Shown here: in pieces, positions 42,975 to 50,112 of the stretch
Layout of the letters: each line of letters begins with the position of its first letter
How positions within the stretch are numbered: position 1 is the first letter of the stretch
Assembly (NCBI RefSeq): GCF_033441515.1
Contig: NZ_JAWQJT010000001.1
Span: forward strand, 2,294,001-2,358,000
DNA length: 64,000 nucleotides
Source: Amycolatopsis solani
Lineage (GTDB): Bacteria > Actinomycetota > Actinomycetes > Mycobacteriales > Pseudonocardiaceae
Direction of reading: 5' to 3'
Position numbers and translations under genes: made by a program
The notes under the pieces: model-generated
Seen by the model: only the letters and a program-made list of their open reading frames with translations
Databases searched by the model: none
Told to the model about the DNA's origin: nothing

Positions 42975-43895
42975 ATGGTGGAGCGGGCGGAGCTGGTCCA
43001 GGAGCTGAAGACGCTCCGGAAGGGCCGAGGCCTGGCGGGCCGGGTGGACGACCGGGTGGGTCCGTTCTTGCGGTCGGCCTGCGCGGTGGCCGACGGCGAC
43101 GGAATGGTGGCGATCCGCGAGAAGGTCTCCGGCCGATTGTCGTCGCTGGCTTCCCACCTCCCGGAGGACCTGCGGGTAGCGGCGTTGGCGGCCTTCGCGA
43201 TCTCGACGGAGGCCCGCCACCCGCTGTACCAGGACCGGGTCCGCTGGGCGGCTTCCCGCCTGGATCGTGATCCCCGCACGGTGCGGCGGCGGGTGGACGA
43301 GGCGATCGAGGTCTTGGCGGAGCTGGCATCGTCTTCGCCGGTCTTCGCGGAGTCGGCCGACAGCTGGCACACGGCGTCCCTGGCGGTGTCTATGGTGCTG
43401 GACCAGGGAGCGCCGATGGTCCTCGAGCAGCGCCGGATAGTGGCCGACCGCGACGGCTTGAGGTCCATCGACCTGGCGGTCTCCCTCCCGGACGGCCGTG
43501 CGTCGTTGTCGACATCGGTCCTGTACGGAGGTCGGTTGGTGGACCGGGGTATGGAGGCGACGGACCGCTGGGGCTTCGGGTTGTCGTTGCCACGGCCCTT
43601 GACCCGGGGCGAGTCTTGGGAGTCGGCGGTGCTGTTTCGGTTGCCGTCGGTTTCGTCGTTGCGCCCGTACATGGTGTGCGTGCCGCGGCAACCGTGCGAG
43701 TCGTTCGACCTGCGGGTGAGGTTCGAGGGCCGGCCGGAGGTCCGGGTGCTGGAGGGAGCGTTCCAGAGCGACGTGTCAGATCCGGCTTACCGGGGGCGTC
43801 CGCATGAGGTCGACTCCTCGGGGGAGATCCACTTGAGGTTCCAGCGTCTTACGCCGGGGTTGGCGTATGGAGCGCGGTGGTCGGATCAGGCCTGA
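42975..43895 (+). CDS. Uncharacterised protein with actinobacterial helical N-domain
   Basis: A 306-residue protein that I cannot place in a named family. Residues 1-115 are helical with a repeating pattern (ELVQELKTLRKGRGL...RVGPFLRSA...LSSLASHLPEDLRVAALAAFAI..RTVRRRVDEAIEVLAEL). I recognise this as a widespread actinobacterial N-terminal module attached to varied C-termini. The C-terminal half is beta-rich (SIDLAVSLPDGRASLSTSVLYGGRLVDRG, EIHLRFQRLTPGLAYGARW) and may be an Ig-like or lipocalin-like fold. The start is ATG at 42975 with AAGGAGAG. It follows the vWA gene. Function is unknown. Confidence 0.6.
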   Translation: MVERAELVQELKTLRKGRGLAGRVDDRVGPFLRSACAVADGDGMVAIREKVSGRLSSLASHLPEDLRVAALAAFAISTEARHPLYQDRVRWAASRLDRDPRTVRRRVDEAIEVLAELASSSPVFAESADSWHTASLAVSMVLDQGAPMVLEQRRIVADRDGLRSIDLAVSLPDGRASLSTSVLYGGRLVDRGMEATDRWGFGLSLPRPLTRGESWESAVLFRLPSVSSLRPYMVCVPRQPCESFDLRVRFEGRPEVRVLEGAFQSDVSDPAYRGRPHEVDSSGEIHLRFQRLTPGLAYGARWSDQA

Positions 43896-43910
43896 CTATT
43901 CTGCTGCCTC

Positions 43911-44261
43911 GTGACACGACGTTCGCCGAAGCAGCTGGTCGGCCGGTGGCGGCTGGTGGCCATGAGCGGCTGGGGCCCTGAAGCGGTCGACCTGGACGGC
44001 CCCGGTTTCATCGAGTTCGCCGCCGACGGGACCGGGCAGGTCGGGTTCATCGCCGTCACCGGGTGGCTGGACTGCCGTGCGATCGAGCGCGACGGTTCAC
44101 CCGGCGTCGAGTTCACCTGGGAAGGTGTCGACGAGGGCGACCAGGTCAGTGGACGAGGCTGGGCGGTCCTGGTCGGCGACACGATCGAGGGGCACCTGTT
44201 CTTCCACTTGGGAGACGACTCGAGCTTCCGAGCGAAGCCGTTCACCGGCGGTGAGTCGTGA
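43911..44261 (+). CDS. Small uncharacterised beta-rich protein
   Basis: A 116-residue protein. QLVGRWRLVAMSGWGPEAVDLDGPGFIEFAADGTGQVGFIAVTGWLDC, then a series of predicted strands ending in GHLFFHLGDDSSFRAK, suggests a small lipocalin-like barrel. The start is GTG at 43911, and the stop overlaps the next GTG (GTGA), so it is co-translated with the following gene. No signal peptide or catalytic motif is visible. No function is assigned. Confidence 0.7.
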   Translation: MTRRSPKQLVGRWRLVAMSGWGPEAVDLDGPGFIEFAADGTGQVGFIAVTGWLDCRAIERDGSPGVEFTWEGVDEGDQVSGRGWAVLVGDTIEGHLFFHLGDDSSFRAKPFTGGES

Positions 44262-45169
44262 GCGAATACCAGTACTACGAGTTCCTGGCGATCGACCGGC
44301 CATTGGACGACGCCGAACAAGCCACGATCCGGTCGTTGTCCACGCGGGCGACCATCAGCGCCACCAGCTTCGTGAACGAGTATGACTGGGGCGACTTCAA
44401 GGGTGATCCGCGCGATCTGATGGAGCGCTACTACGACGCGCACCTGTACGTCGCCAATTGGGGCAGCCACCGCGTGATGTTCCGCCTGCCGGGTGGCTCG
44501 CTCGAGCTGGACGTCGTGGAGGACTACTGCGTCGGCGTCGGGGTGAGCGCCTGGGAGACAGGCGAGTTCATCGTGCTCGATTTCACCAGCGAAGACGACG
44601 ACGAGGATTTCGACTACGACTCCGAGAGCTTGCTGTCGGCGATCGTCGGAGTCCGTGCCGAACTCGCCGCCGGCGACCTCCGACCGCTTTACCTCGCCTG
44701 GCTGGCTGCTTACGGCGCTTGGGAGCGCGACGAGGACGCCTTCGACCGTGAAGCCGACGACGATCTCGAACCGCCGGTTCCGCCCGGGTTGGGCACGCTC
44801 ACCGCGGCGCAGCGAGCGCTCGCGGACTTTCTCCGTCTCGACGACGACCTCCTAGCCGTCGCGTCCGAGGCTTCTCCGCCGCTCGACGCCGACAATCCCG
44901 ACGACCTGGCTGCTTGGGTCATCGACCTGCCGGCCGCCGAGAAGGACACGCTCCTCGCCCGGGTCATGCTGGGTGAAGGCGTACGAGTGCGGATGGAGCT
45001 GCTGCACCGCTACCGCGGTGACACCGCTCCGGCCGACCCGCGCCCAGCCCGCCGGACCGTGGCCAACCTGCTGGACGCCACGGCAGGTCGGCGGACAGTT
45101 GGCGAACGTCGCGTAGCGCGCCGGCACGCTGAAGCTGGGGAACGCGCGCATTCAGTGGCGCACGAGTGA
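44258..45169 (+). CDS. Uncharacterised protein, possibly C-terminally altered
   Basis: A 303-residue protein. The N-terminal SEYQYYEFLAIDRPLDDAEQ, TSFVNEYDWGDFKGDPRDLMERYYDAHLYVANWG and the acidic EDDDEDFDYD stretch match a conserved but unnamed actinobacterial family. From memory of that family the C-terminus usually continues as a long charged helix. Here the last 25 residues (GERRVARRHAEAGERAHSV...) look out of register, so a late frameshift or truncation is possible. It lies 180 bp from the left att site of the tRNA-Arg element. Co-translated with the preceding small gene. Function is unknown. Confidence 0.65.
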   Translation: MSEYQYYEFLAIDRPLDDAEQATIRSLSTRATISATSFVNEYDWGDFKGDPRDLMERYYDAHLYVANWGSHRVMFRLPGGSLELDVVEDYCVGVGVSAWETGEFIVLDFTSEDDDEDFDYDSESLLSAIVGVRAELAAGDLRPLYLAWLAAYGAWERDEDAFDREADDDLEPPVPPGLGTLTAAQRALADFLRLDDDLLAVASEASPPLDADNPDDLAAWVIDLPAAEKDTLLARVMLGEGVRVRMELLHRYRGDTAPADPRPARRTVANLLDATAGRRTVGERRVARRHAEAGERAHSVAHE

Positions 45170-45348
45170 CGACTCGACAGCAGGCCACCCTCGATGGCGG
45201 ACCTGGGGAAAGAACAATTCCATCCTGCGAAGGGTGCTGTCCCGGCCTCTTACCGCGCAATTGCGCGAAGGGACCGCGCGTCTTTTGGCGGGTGAGTGGC
45301 ACAACTGCGCGACGCGACACTCATAACCGGAGAAAGCGGGCTCAGTTC
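45170..45348. other. Non-coding stretch before the left att site
   Basis: 179 bp with no convincing gene. It would have been the sequence immediately downstream of the tRNA-Arg gene before integration. Confidence 0.5.
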
Positions 45349-45388
45349 TTGTGCCCCCGGCAGGATTCGAACCTGCGACACCCGCTTT
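45349..45388 (-). repeat. Left attachment site: 40-bp copy of the tRNA-Arg 3' half
   Basis: Identical over 40 bp to 47737-47776. It contains the tRNA 3' end, whole T-arm, variable region and 3' side of the anticodon arm, but no D-arm or 5' acceptor strand. It is therefore an att copy and not a tRNA gene. Confidence 0.92.
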
Positions 45389-45647
45389 TGTGGATCACGT
45401 CTTCTGTTGATCGTCGAGATTGATCGACATGTGCCGCCACCTGGGCAACCTGTCGGCTGCGGTGAGCTCGTACCCCTGGTTACTTGCGGTCATTTCGCGA
45501 CCATTGGCGAGGGTAAAGCGTGGGCAAGGGCTCGACTGTTCGATGTCGGTCGCGACAGAACACCGAACACCTGAATCGAGGGCCCCCTCGCGCTAATTTG
45601 GTCGTCATCAGACCTGCGCACTGGGCTTCGAGAATAAGTTGATTCGC

Positions 45648-47099
45648 TTAATCGCCTTTCAGGCGAGTTGTGCTCGCCTTTGATTTCCTGAAAGTTTCAA
45701 ATCGAGAACCGGGCCACGGGTAGCGACAGTTGTCCATGTTTGCAAGGTCAAATATAAACTTCTGGTGATCGTGCAGTTTGGAATGCAGAAAATCTTTACT
45801 GACGCCAATTTCGAGTAAAAGAATGATTCGAAGAGCCCAGTCCATCGATTTTGCAAGCTGATAGTAGCGGTCGGTGCGTTCCTGGTAGTCGGGCACCGGT
45901 TTCGCGAAACGGTGTGCTTCGAGATTCCGGGCGGCTACGACCAGTCGAATCCATTCGCTGTGATCGATCCCGATTAATCCAGGGGCGACTTCCTCGACGG
46001 GGGGCAAGATTTCTTCCAGTCGCTCACCGAGCGTTTTCTCGTTGAAAATCTTGAACTTGTCCGTAAGTCTGACGACTGCCTGGGTGCCCTCTGCTTTGCT
46101 GACCTCTCCCATTTCGATTAGCTCTTCAATAATCATCTGTGCCGATCTCTTTGCAATCTTTCGCGTCCGGTTTGTTGAGATTGCAGGAAATGGCTTGGAC
46201 TCTTCGTGGCACCGGTAGTGGATCCCTTCGAGGCAGCTTGCGCTCGCCAGAAGGGCTGCTTCGATTGTCATTGTTTCAAACTTGTCGCGACTTGCAATGT
46301 CGGGAATAGGTGCGAGCTTATCAAATAGGGAAAGTGCGTCGGCCATAATTTCCAAGCTGAGAGCACTTAGTGGCAAGAGGCACTGGCTCAGATGGAACTC
46401 CGATGCTGGGGAGACACCCCGGAATCTGACTAACTCTGCCCAGTCTTCGTGATCGTTGGTCTGCAGCTGGACGCGCTTGTCAACTCCTATTTCGACATCG
46501 GTCCAAAGTCGAAGTAGGGTGATGATTCGATTCCAGTACCTGCGGTCAAGATCTTTGAGGATGAGGCCATTTTCTTCCGATGGTGTCATTTCTAGCCATC
46601 CAATTCCGCCTTCCAGTGCTCCCTTCATTCTGCCTTGGAATTTGTGCATCGATATCTCAACGTTGTTTGGGTTAGAAAATAGCCTTGGACAATGCCGTGT
46701 AATAGGGATTGATACTCGAACTCTGCGAAAAACTGTGTTATCGGGTAAGATGTGGGCGCCGATAATTGCCTGCGTGGCCGTAAAGCTCTGCGTGTTGAAC
46801 TCGTGTGGGTTGTCGTCGGCCCGGGCGTCTATAAGGGTTACAATCCGTCCATCGTCCAGCTGGCCGTGGATTGGAGTAGGGTTATAGTCAACAACAATAT
46901 CCTTCGGATTCCCAAACTCTGTTGCCATAAATTGGCCAGTTACTATTCGGCGGACTGACCTCGGCGGCTGAAGGACTCCATCTAGGTCGAGCTGTAGTCC
47001 CGGACTGGTGATTGTCGCCCGTCCGGTAGTGCTCAACGAGCCCGGAATCCAGAATTCGCCCTGGCTCCCATCAAAATCCACGTTGAGAGGTTCTAGCAT
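45648..47099 (-). CDS. ApeA-like HEPN-domain protein (putative anti-phage ribonuclease)
   Basis: A 483-residue protein with AT-richer codons than any neighbour, a sign of recent transfer. Residues 1 to about 240 are beta-rich (GEFWIPGSLSTTGRATITSPGLQLDLDGVLQPP...) and resemble the ApeA N-terminal domain. Residues about 275-460 are helical. They contain R391-N-L-E-A-H396 (AARNLEAHRF), the R-x4-H catalytic motif of HEPN ribonucleases, preceded by a long helical hairpin with EGIHYRCHEES. ApeA is a single-gene anti-phage system with this two-part layout. The ATG at 47099 lacks a clear ribosome-binding site and may be leaderless. It is the only intact gene in the tRNA-Arg element. Confidence 0.75.
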   Translation of the reverse strand: MLEPLNVDFDGSQGEFWIPGSLSTTGRATITSPGLQLDLDGVLQPPRSVRRIVTGQFMATEFGNPKDIVVDYNPTPIHGQLDDGRIVTLIDARADDNPHEFNTQSFTATQAIIGAHILPDNTVFRRVRVSIPITRHCPRLFSNPNNVEISMHKFQGRMKGALEGGIGWLEMTPSEENGLILKDLDRRYWNRIITLLRLWTDVEIGVDKRVQLQTNDHEDWAELVRFRGVSPASEFHLSQCLLPLSALSLEIMADALSLFDKLAPIPDIASRDKFETMTIEAALLASASCLEGIHYRCHEESKPFPAISTNRTRKIAKRSAQMIIEELIEMGEVSKAEGTQAVVRLTDKFKIFNEKTLGERLEEILPPVEEVAPGLIGIDHSEWIRLVVAARNLEAHRFAKPVPDYQERTDRYYQLAKSMDWALRIILLLEIGVSKDFLHSKLHDHQKFIFDLANMDNCRYPWPGSRFETFRKSKASTTRLKGD

Positions 47100-47177
47100 T
47101 GTGAGAACATATCACTGCGGGTCGGATCGCAGGGCTACTGCGAACAGTCACCAGATGCAGCTCTCAATCAAGTGGGT

Positions 47178-47323
47178 GGCCTTTCGGCATCTCGACGACC
47201 TGGCGCAGCCCGATCACGCTGTGTCAAGGGGGCACTTTCCGATCAACCGCCGCTTACCTGTGCGGCTGCCCCCTTGACACAGCGTGATAGCCCTCCGGGA
47301 GGTTGTCGAGATGCCGTTTGGCC
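47178..47323. repeat. Large inverted repeat inside the tRNA-Arg element
   Basis: Perfect 22-bp arms (ATCACGCTGTGTCAAGGGGG, then CA, at 47213-47234, against 47267-47288) enclose a 32-nt loop with its own GCCGC/GCGGC hairpin. Outside them symmetry resumes: CGGCATCTCGACGACCT on the left matches the complement of 47298-47316 with one mismatch. The whole structure is about 146 bp and could form a cruciform. It occupies most of the gene-free stretch 47100-47514. Confidence 0.85.
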
Positions 47324-47520
47324 GCACACGGACGCGACAGCCGCGCACGTCCGGCCATCTCGATGATCTGCCCGTCCGGCGAGGACATTCTTTCTTTCTT
47401 CTTGAGCTGTGGCTCCCGGTGCAGTCGCCGGCCGGTCGCGTGGGTGCCGGAGGCGGGCCCCGCGCGTGCCGGCCGATAGCGGCGCGGCCCCGGAGGGGCC
47501 GCCTTGAACAAGAAAAGAAA

Positions 47521-47685
47521 CTCTATGATGCCGGCCTGACCGCTCGCGAGATCGCCGACTATCTGGGACACGAGCGAATCAGCACGACTCAAGAGGACTA
47601 CATGGAACGCGGTGTTGTCGGCGAAGACGTCGGTCCGGCTTTGGCTGAGCGTCCGAAGATCGAGCTTCCCAAAGAAGAGGGTTAA
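47521..47685 (+). pseudogene. C-terminal remnant of a tyrosine integrase
   Basis: The last 54 residues of an integrase: LYDAGLTAREIADYLGHERI then STTQEDYMERGVVGE. LGH supplies the box II His and Tyr in TTQEDY is the nucleophile. The box I Arg, HxxR and the whole N-terminal and core domains are missing. Upstream, the frame runs into unrelated GC-rich sequence with a CGGCCCCGGAGGGGCCG hairpin, so the gene was truncated by a rearrangement. It ends 51 bp before the tRNA-side att site, the usual place for the integrase of a tRNA-directed element. It cannot be catalytically active. Confidence 0.85.
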
Positions 47686-47708
47686 GCGAGGGTTGGCCTA
47701 GCGCGAAG

Positions 47709-47738
47709 CCCCTGGTCATGACCCCGACCAGGGGTTTT
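47709..47738 (+). terminator. Rho-independent terminator after the integrase remnant
   Basis: A perfect 9-bp stem (CCCCTGGTC/GACCAGGGG), 8-nt loop and TTTT tail, running into the tRNA-proximal att site. Confidence 0.8.
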
Positions 47739-47776
47739 GTGCCCCCGGCAGGATTCGAACCTGCGACACCCGCTTT
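47737..47776 (-). repeat. Right attachment site within tRNA-Arg
   Basis: 40 bp identical to 45349-45388. It spans from just past the tRNA 3' end to the anticodon loop, a typical crossover region for tyrosine integrases. Confidence 0.92.
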
Positions 47777-47812
47777 AGGAGAGCGGTGCTCTATCCCCTG
47801 AGCTACGAGGGC
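47740..47812 (-). tRNA. tRNA-Arg (anticodon CCT)
   Basis: A 73-nt cloverleaf on the minus strand: acceptor GCCCTCG/CGGGGGC (one T-G pair), D-stem GCTC/GAGC, anticodon stem CCGCT/AGCGG with loop CTCCTAA (anticodon CCT, reading AGG), T-arm GCAGG-TTCGAAT-CCTGC, discriminator A. CCA is not encoded. It is intact despite serving as the integration target of the adjacent element. Confidence 0.97.
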
Positions 47813-48086
47813 CTGCTACTGCCGATGCAAGCTTAGCTTGCCCGGACGGTCTACGAGACCAGGGGCTCGGATGGAGCAGCCCGACCTCCGTAGTCACCCA
47901 GGTGAGTGGTTCTCCTGGCATCCGAGCCAAGCCAGTACACCCCGCCGGACAGCCCACCGCGCCTGACCTGGACGGACCAGTCGGTCACCTGGTCGTGTCT
48001 GGTTTCGAACTGCTGAACAACAGTAGGTAACCTTCGTTAACGGGACGCGGGGAGCCGCCTCCTACTGGCTGTTGCGGAGGGCTTCG
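47813..48086. other. Intergenic region upstream of tRNA-Arg
   Basis: 274 bp between the tRNA 5' end and the response-regulator start. It contains a short GCAAGC-TTA-GCTTGC dyad at 47827-47841, possibly part of the tRNA promoter region. No gene is visible. Confidence 0.4.
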
Positions 48087-48740
48087 TTGATCAAGCTCAT
48101 GTTCGCCGACGACGAGGAACTGGTGCGCTCGGGGTTGCGCGCGATGATGTCCGGGGCCCAGGACATCGAGATCGTGGGTGAAGCCTCCGACGGCAGATCC
48201 GCAGTCGAGGTCGCGCGGCGGTACCACCCGGACGTTGCCCTGCTCGATATCAAGATGCGTGCTCCTGACGACGGCATTCGCGCGCTCAGGGCCATCCTCG
48301 CGCTGCCCGATCCCCCGACCGTGGCCATGCTGACCACTTTCGACATCGACGAGTACGTCAGCCTCGCGCTGCGGCTCGGTGCCAACGGCTTCCTCCTCAA
48401 GGACATCGATCCCGCGGCGCTCCTCCGGGCCGTGCGGGACCTGGCCAGGGGTGGGGCCGTGCTCGATCCCGGGGTGGCCGCGCGGATGGTTCAGTCGCAT
48501 CGGGACGAACAACGTGCTGCTCAGCCCGCTCGCAAGCTGCTCGCTTCGCTGTCCGAACGGGAGCGTGAAGTCGTCGCGCTCATCGGGCAAGGGCTTTCCA
48601 ACGCCGAGATCGGGGGGCGGCTCCACCTGTCCGAAGCGACCGTCAAGGGGTACGTCTCTGCCGTGCTCTCCAAGATCGGGGCCGCGAACCGGGTGCAGGC
48701 CGCGCTGCTGGCCTACCGCGGTGGGCTGCTCGACCAGTAG
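48087..48740 (+). CDS. Orphan NarL/LuxR-type response regulator
   Basis: A 217-residue protein. The receiver domain has IKLMFADDEELVRSGLRAM, phospho-acceptor Asp in PDVALLDIKM, TTFDID and FLLKD. The LuxR helix-turn-helix is LSEREREVVALIGQGLSNAEIGGRLHLSEATVKGYVSAVLSKIG. No histidine kinase gene is adjacent. TTG 48087 is chosen because GGAGG lies 8 nt upstream and it gives the normal receiver start; TTG 48072 and ATG 48099 are alternatives. The TRIC-like gene follows after 3 bp, so the two are co-transcribed. Confidence 0.87.
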   Translation: MIKLMFADDEELVRSGLRAMMSGAQDIEIVGEASDGRSAVEVARRYHPDVALLDIKMRAPDDGIRALRAILALPDPPTVAMLTTFDIDEYVSLALRLGANGFLLKDIDPAALLRAVRDLARGGAVLDPGVAARMVQSHRDEQRAAQPARKLLASLSEREREVVALIGQGLSNAEIGGRLHLSEATVKGYVSAVLSKIGAANRVQAALLAYRGGLLDQ

Positions 48741-48743
48741 AAC

Positions 48744-49352
48744 ATGCTGCTCACGGCGCTGGAGTTCGTCGGGCTCGTCGCCTTCGCCGCGTCCGGGGCG
48801 CTCGCCGCCGTGCGGGCGCGGCTCGATGTCTTCGGGGTGGTCGTGGTGGGGCTCACGACCGCGCTCGGGGGCGGGGTCATCCGGGACGTCCTCCTCGGCA
48901 TCCACCCGCCGACGACGTTGCGGAACTGGCCCTACCTCGCCGTCTGCGCCGGGACCGCGCTCGTCGTCTTCGCCTTCCACCCGCAGGTCGCGCGGTTGCG
49001 GCGGGGCGTCCTCCTCGCGGACGCGCTCGGGCTCGGGGTCTTCGCCACCGCCGGGACGACCATCGCGATCGACGCCGGCGCGACCGTGTACGCCGCGTGC
49101 CTGATCGGGATGACGACCGGGATCGGGGGTGGCGCCGTGCGCGATCTGCTGCTCCGGGAAATCCCCCTCGTCCTGCGGAAGGAGATCTACGCCGTGGCCG
49201 CGCTGGCCGGGTCGGTGCTCGTCGCCGTCGGTCACGCTCTGCGGCTGCCTGCCGGGCCGGTAACCGTTTTCTCGGCCGCCGCCGTGGTCGCCGTCCGCAT
49301 CATCGCGCTGTGGCAGCACTGGAACGCCCCCGTCGCGCGGGCGCCGGAGTGA
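48744..49352 (+). CDS. TRIC / UPF0126-family membrane protein
   Basis: A 202-residue protein made of two homologous halves of three helices, the duplicated UPF0126 (YicG/TRIC) layout. LVAFAASGALAAVRARLDVFGVVVVGLTTALGGGVIRDVLLG in the first half is echoed by TAGTTIAIDAGATVYAACLIGMTTGIGGGAVRDLLLREIP in the second. The GGG-x-[IV]-RD motif appears in both. Prokaryotic TRIC proteins form trimeric monovalent cation channels. It starts 3 bp after the response regulator stop. Confidence 0.9.
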   Translation: MLLTALEFVGLVAFAASGALAAVRARLDVFGVVVVGLTTALGGGVIRDVLLGIHPPTTLRNWPYLAVCAGTALVVFAFHPQVARLRRGVLLADALGLGVFATAGTTIAIDAGATVYAACLIGMTTGIGGGAVRDLLLREIPLVLRKEIYAVAALAGSVLVAVGHALRLPAGPVTVFSAAAVVAVRIIALWQHWNAPVARAPE

Positions 49353-49392
49353 GCATTCTCTTTGTTAGTTCTGTGTGTGTTCTTAGGCGAGT

Positions 49393-49406
49393 CTCAGCAC
49401 GCTGAG
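49393..49406. promoter_or_regulatory. CTCAGC-AC-GCTGAG dyad upstream of mprA
   Basis: A perfect 6-bp dyad 14 bp before the mprA start. The CTCAG core recurs as a direct repeat upstream of the PepD-like gene (54005-54022), which suggests a common regulator, most simply MprA itself. Confidence 0.5.
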
Positions 49407-49419
49407 TAAAACTGTCGCC

Positions 49420-50112
49420 ATGCGCATCCTTGTGGTGGACGACGACCGCGCCGTCCGTGAGTCGCTCCGGCGGTCCCTGGAGTTCAACGGCTACCAGGTC
49501 CAGCTGGCCAGCGACGGTGCGCAAGCGCTGGAGGCCATCATCGCCGACCGGCCGGACGCCATGGTCCTCGACGTCATGATGCCGCGGCTGGACGGCCTCG
49601 AGGTGGCCCGCCGCCTGCGCAGCACCGGTGACGACCTGCCGATCCTCGTGCTGACCGCGCGCGACACCGTCTCCGACCGGGTGTCCGGCTTGGACGCCGG
49701 CGCCGACGACTACCTGCCGAAGCCGTTCGCGCTGGAGGAGCTGCTGGCCCGGCTGCGGGCGCTGCTGCGCCGCGCTTCGCCGGACGCACAAGCCGGGCAA
49801 GCCTCGGAGATGCTGTCCTTCGCGGACCTGACGCTCGACCCGGGTACCCGGGAGGTCCGCCGCGGCGGCCGGGAGATCAGCCTGACCCGGACCGAATTCG
49901 CCCTGCTCGAACTGTTCCTGTCCTACCCGAAGCACGTCCTCACGCGTGGCCGGATCCTGGAGGAAGTATGGGGTTACGACTTCCCGACGTCGGGCAACGC
50001 GCTGGAGGTCTACGTCGGCTACTTGCGCCGCAAGACGGAGGCCGAGGGGGAGCCGAGGCTGATCCACACGGTGCGGGGGGTGGGGTACGTCCTGAGGGAA
50101 ACCCCGCCGTGA
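49420..50112 (+). CDS. mprA: Response regulator MprA (OmpR/PhoB type)
   Basis: A 230-residue regulator. The receiver domain starts [26 protein letters not shown] and has phospho-acceptor Asp in [15 protein letters not shown] and [23 protein letters not shown]. The C-terminal winged helix has [54 protein letters not shown]. The latter, through [11 protein letters not shown], matches my memory of mycobacterial MprA almost throughout. MprA controls envelope stress and persistence genes, including sigma factors and pepD. Its stop overlaps the mprB start. Confidence 0.9.
   Translation: MRILVVDDDRAVRESLRRSLEFNGYQVQLASDGAQALEAIIADRPDAMVLDVMMPRLDGLEVARRLRSTGDDLPILVLTARDTVSDRVSGLDAGADDYLPKPFALEELLARLRALLRRASPDAQAGQASEMLSFADLTLDPGTREVRRGGREISLTRTEFALLELFLSYPKHVLTRGRILEEVWGYDFPTSGNALEVYVGYLRRKTEAEGEPRLIHTVRGVGYVLRETPP

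Larger units (their letters stand above)
45349..47776. mobile_element. Small integrated element at tRNA-Arg(CCT), about 2.4 kb
   Basis: Bounded by a perfect 40-bp direct repeat, one copy of which is the 3' half of an intact tRNA-Arg. Inside are an AT-richer ApeA-like gene, a long inverted repeat and the C-terminal stub of a tyrosine integrase ending 51 bp from the tRNA-proximal att site, its usual position. Replication and transfer genes are absent, so this is a decayed or minimal non-autonomous island carrying a single cargo gene. The region 45389-45647 inside it holds no recognised gene. Confidence 0.88.

Noticed and set aside
45349..45388. Second tRNA-Arg gene
   Set aside because: Only the 3' half is present. 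There is no D-arm, 5' acceptor strand or anticodon, so it is an att duplicate.
47284..47514. N-terminal part of the ORF containing the integrase stub
   Set aside because: This part shows no integrase motifs, overlaps the large inverted repeat and a hairpin, and does not resemble a core-binding domain.
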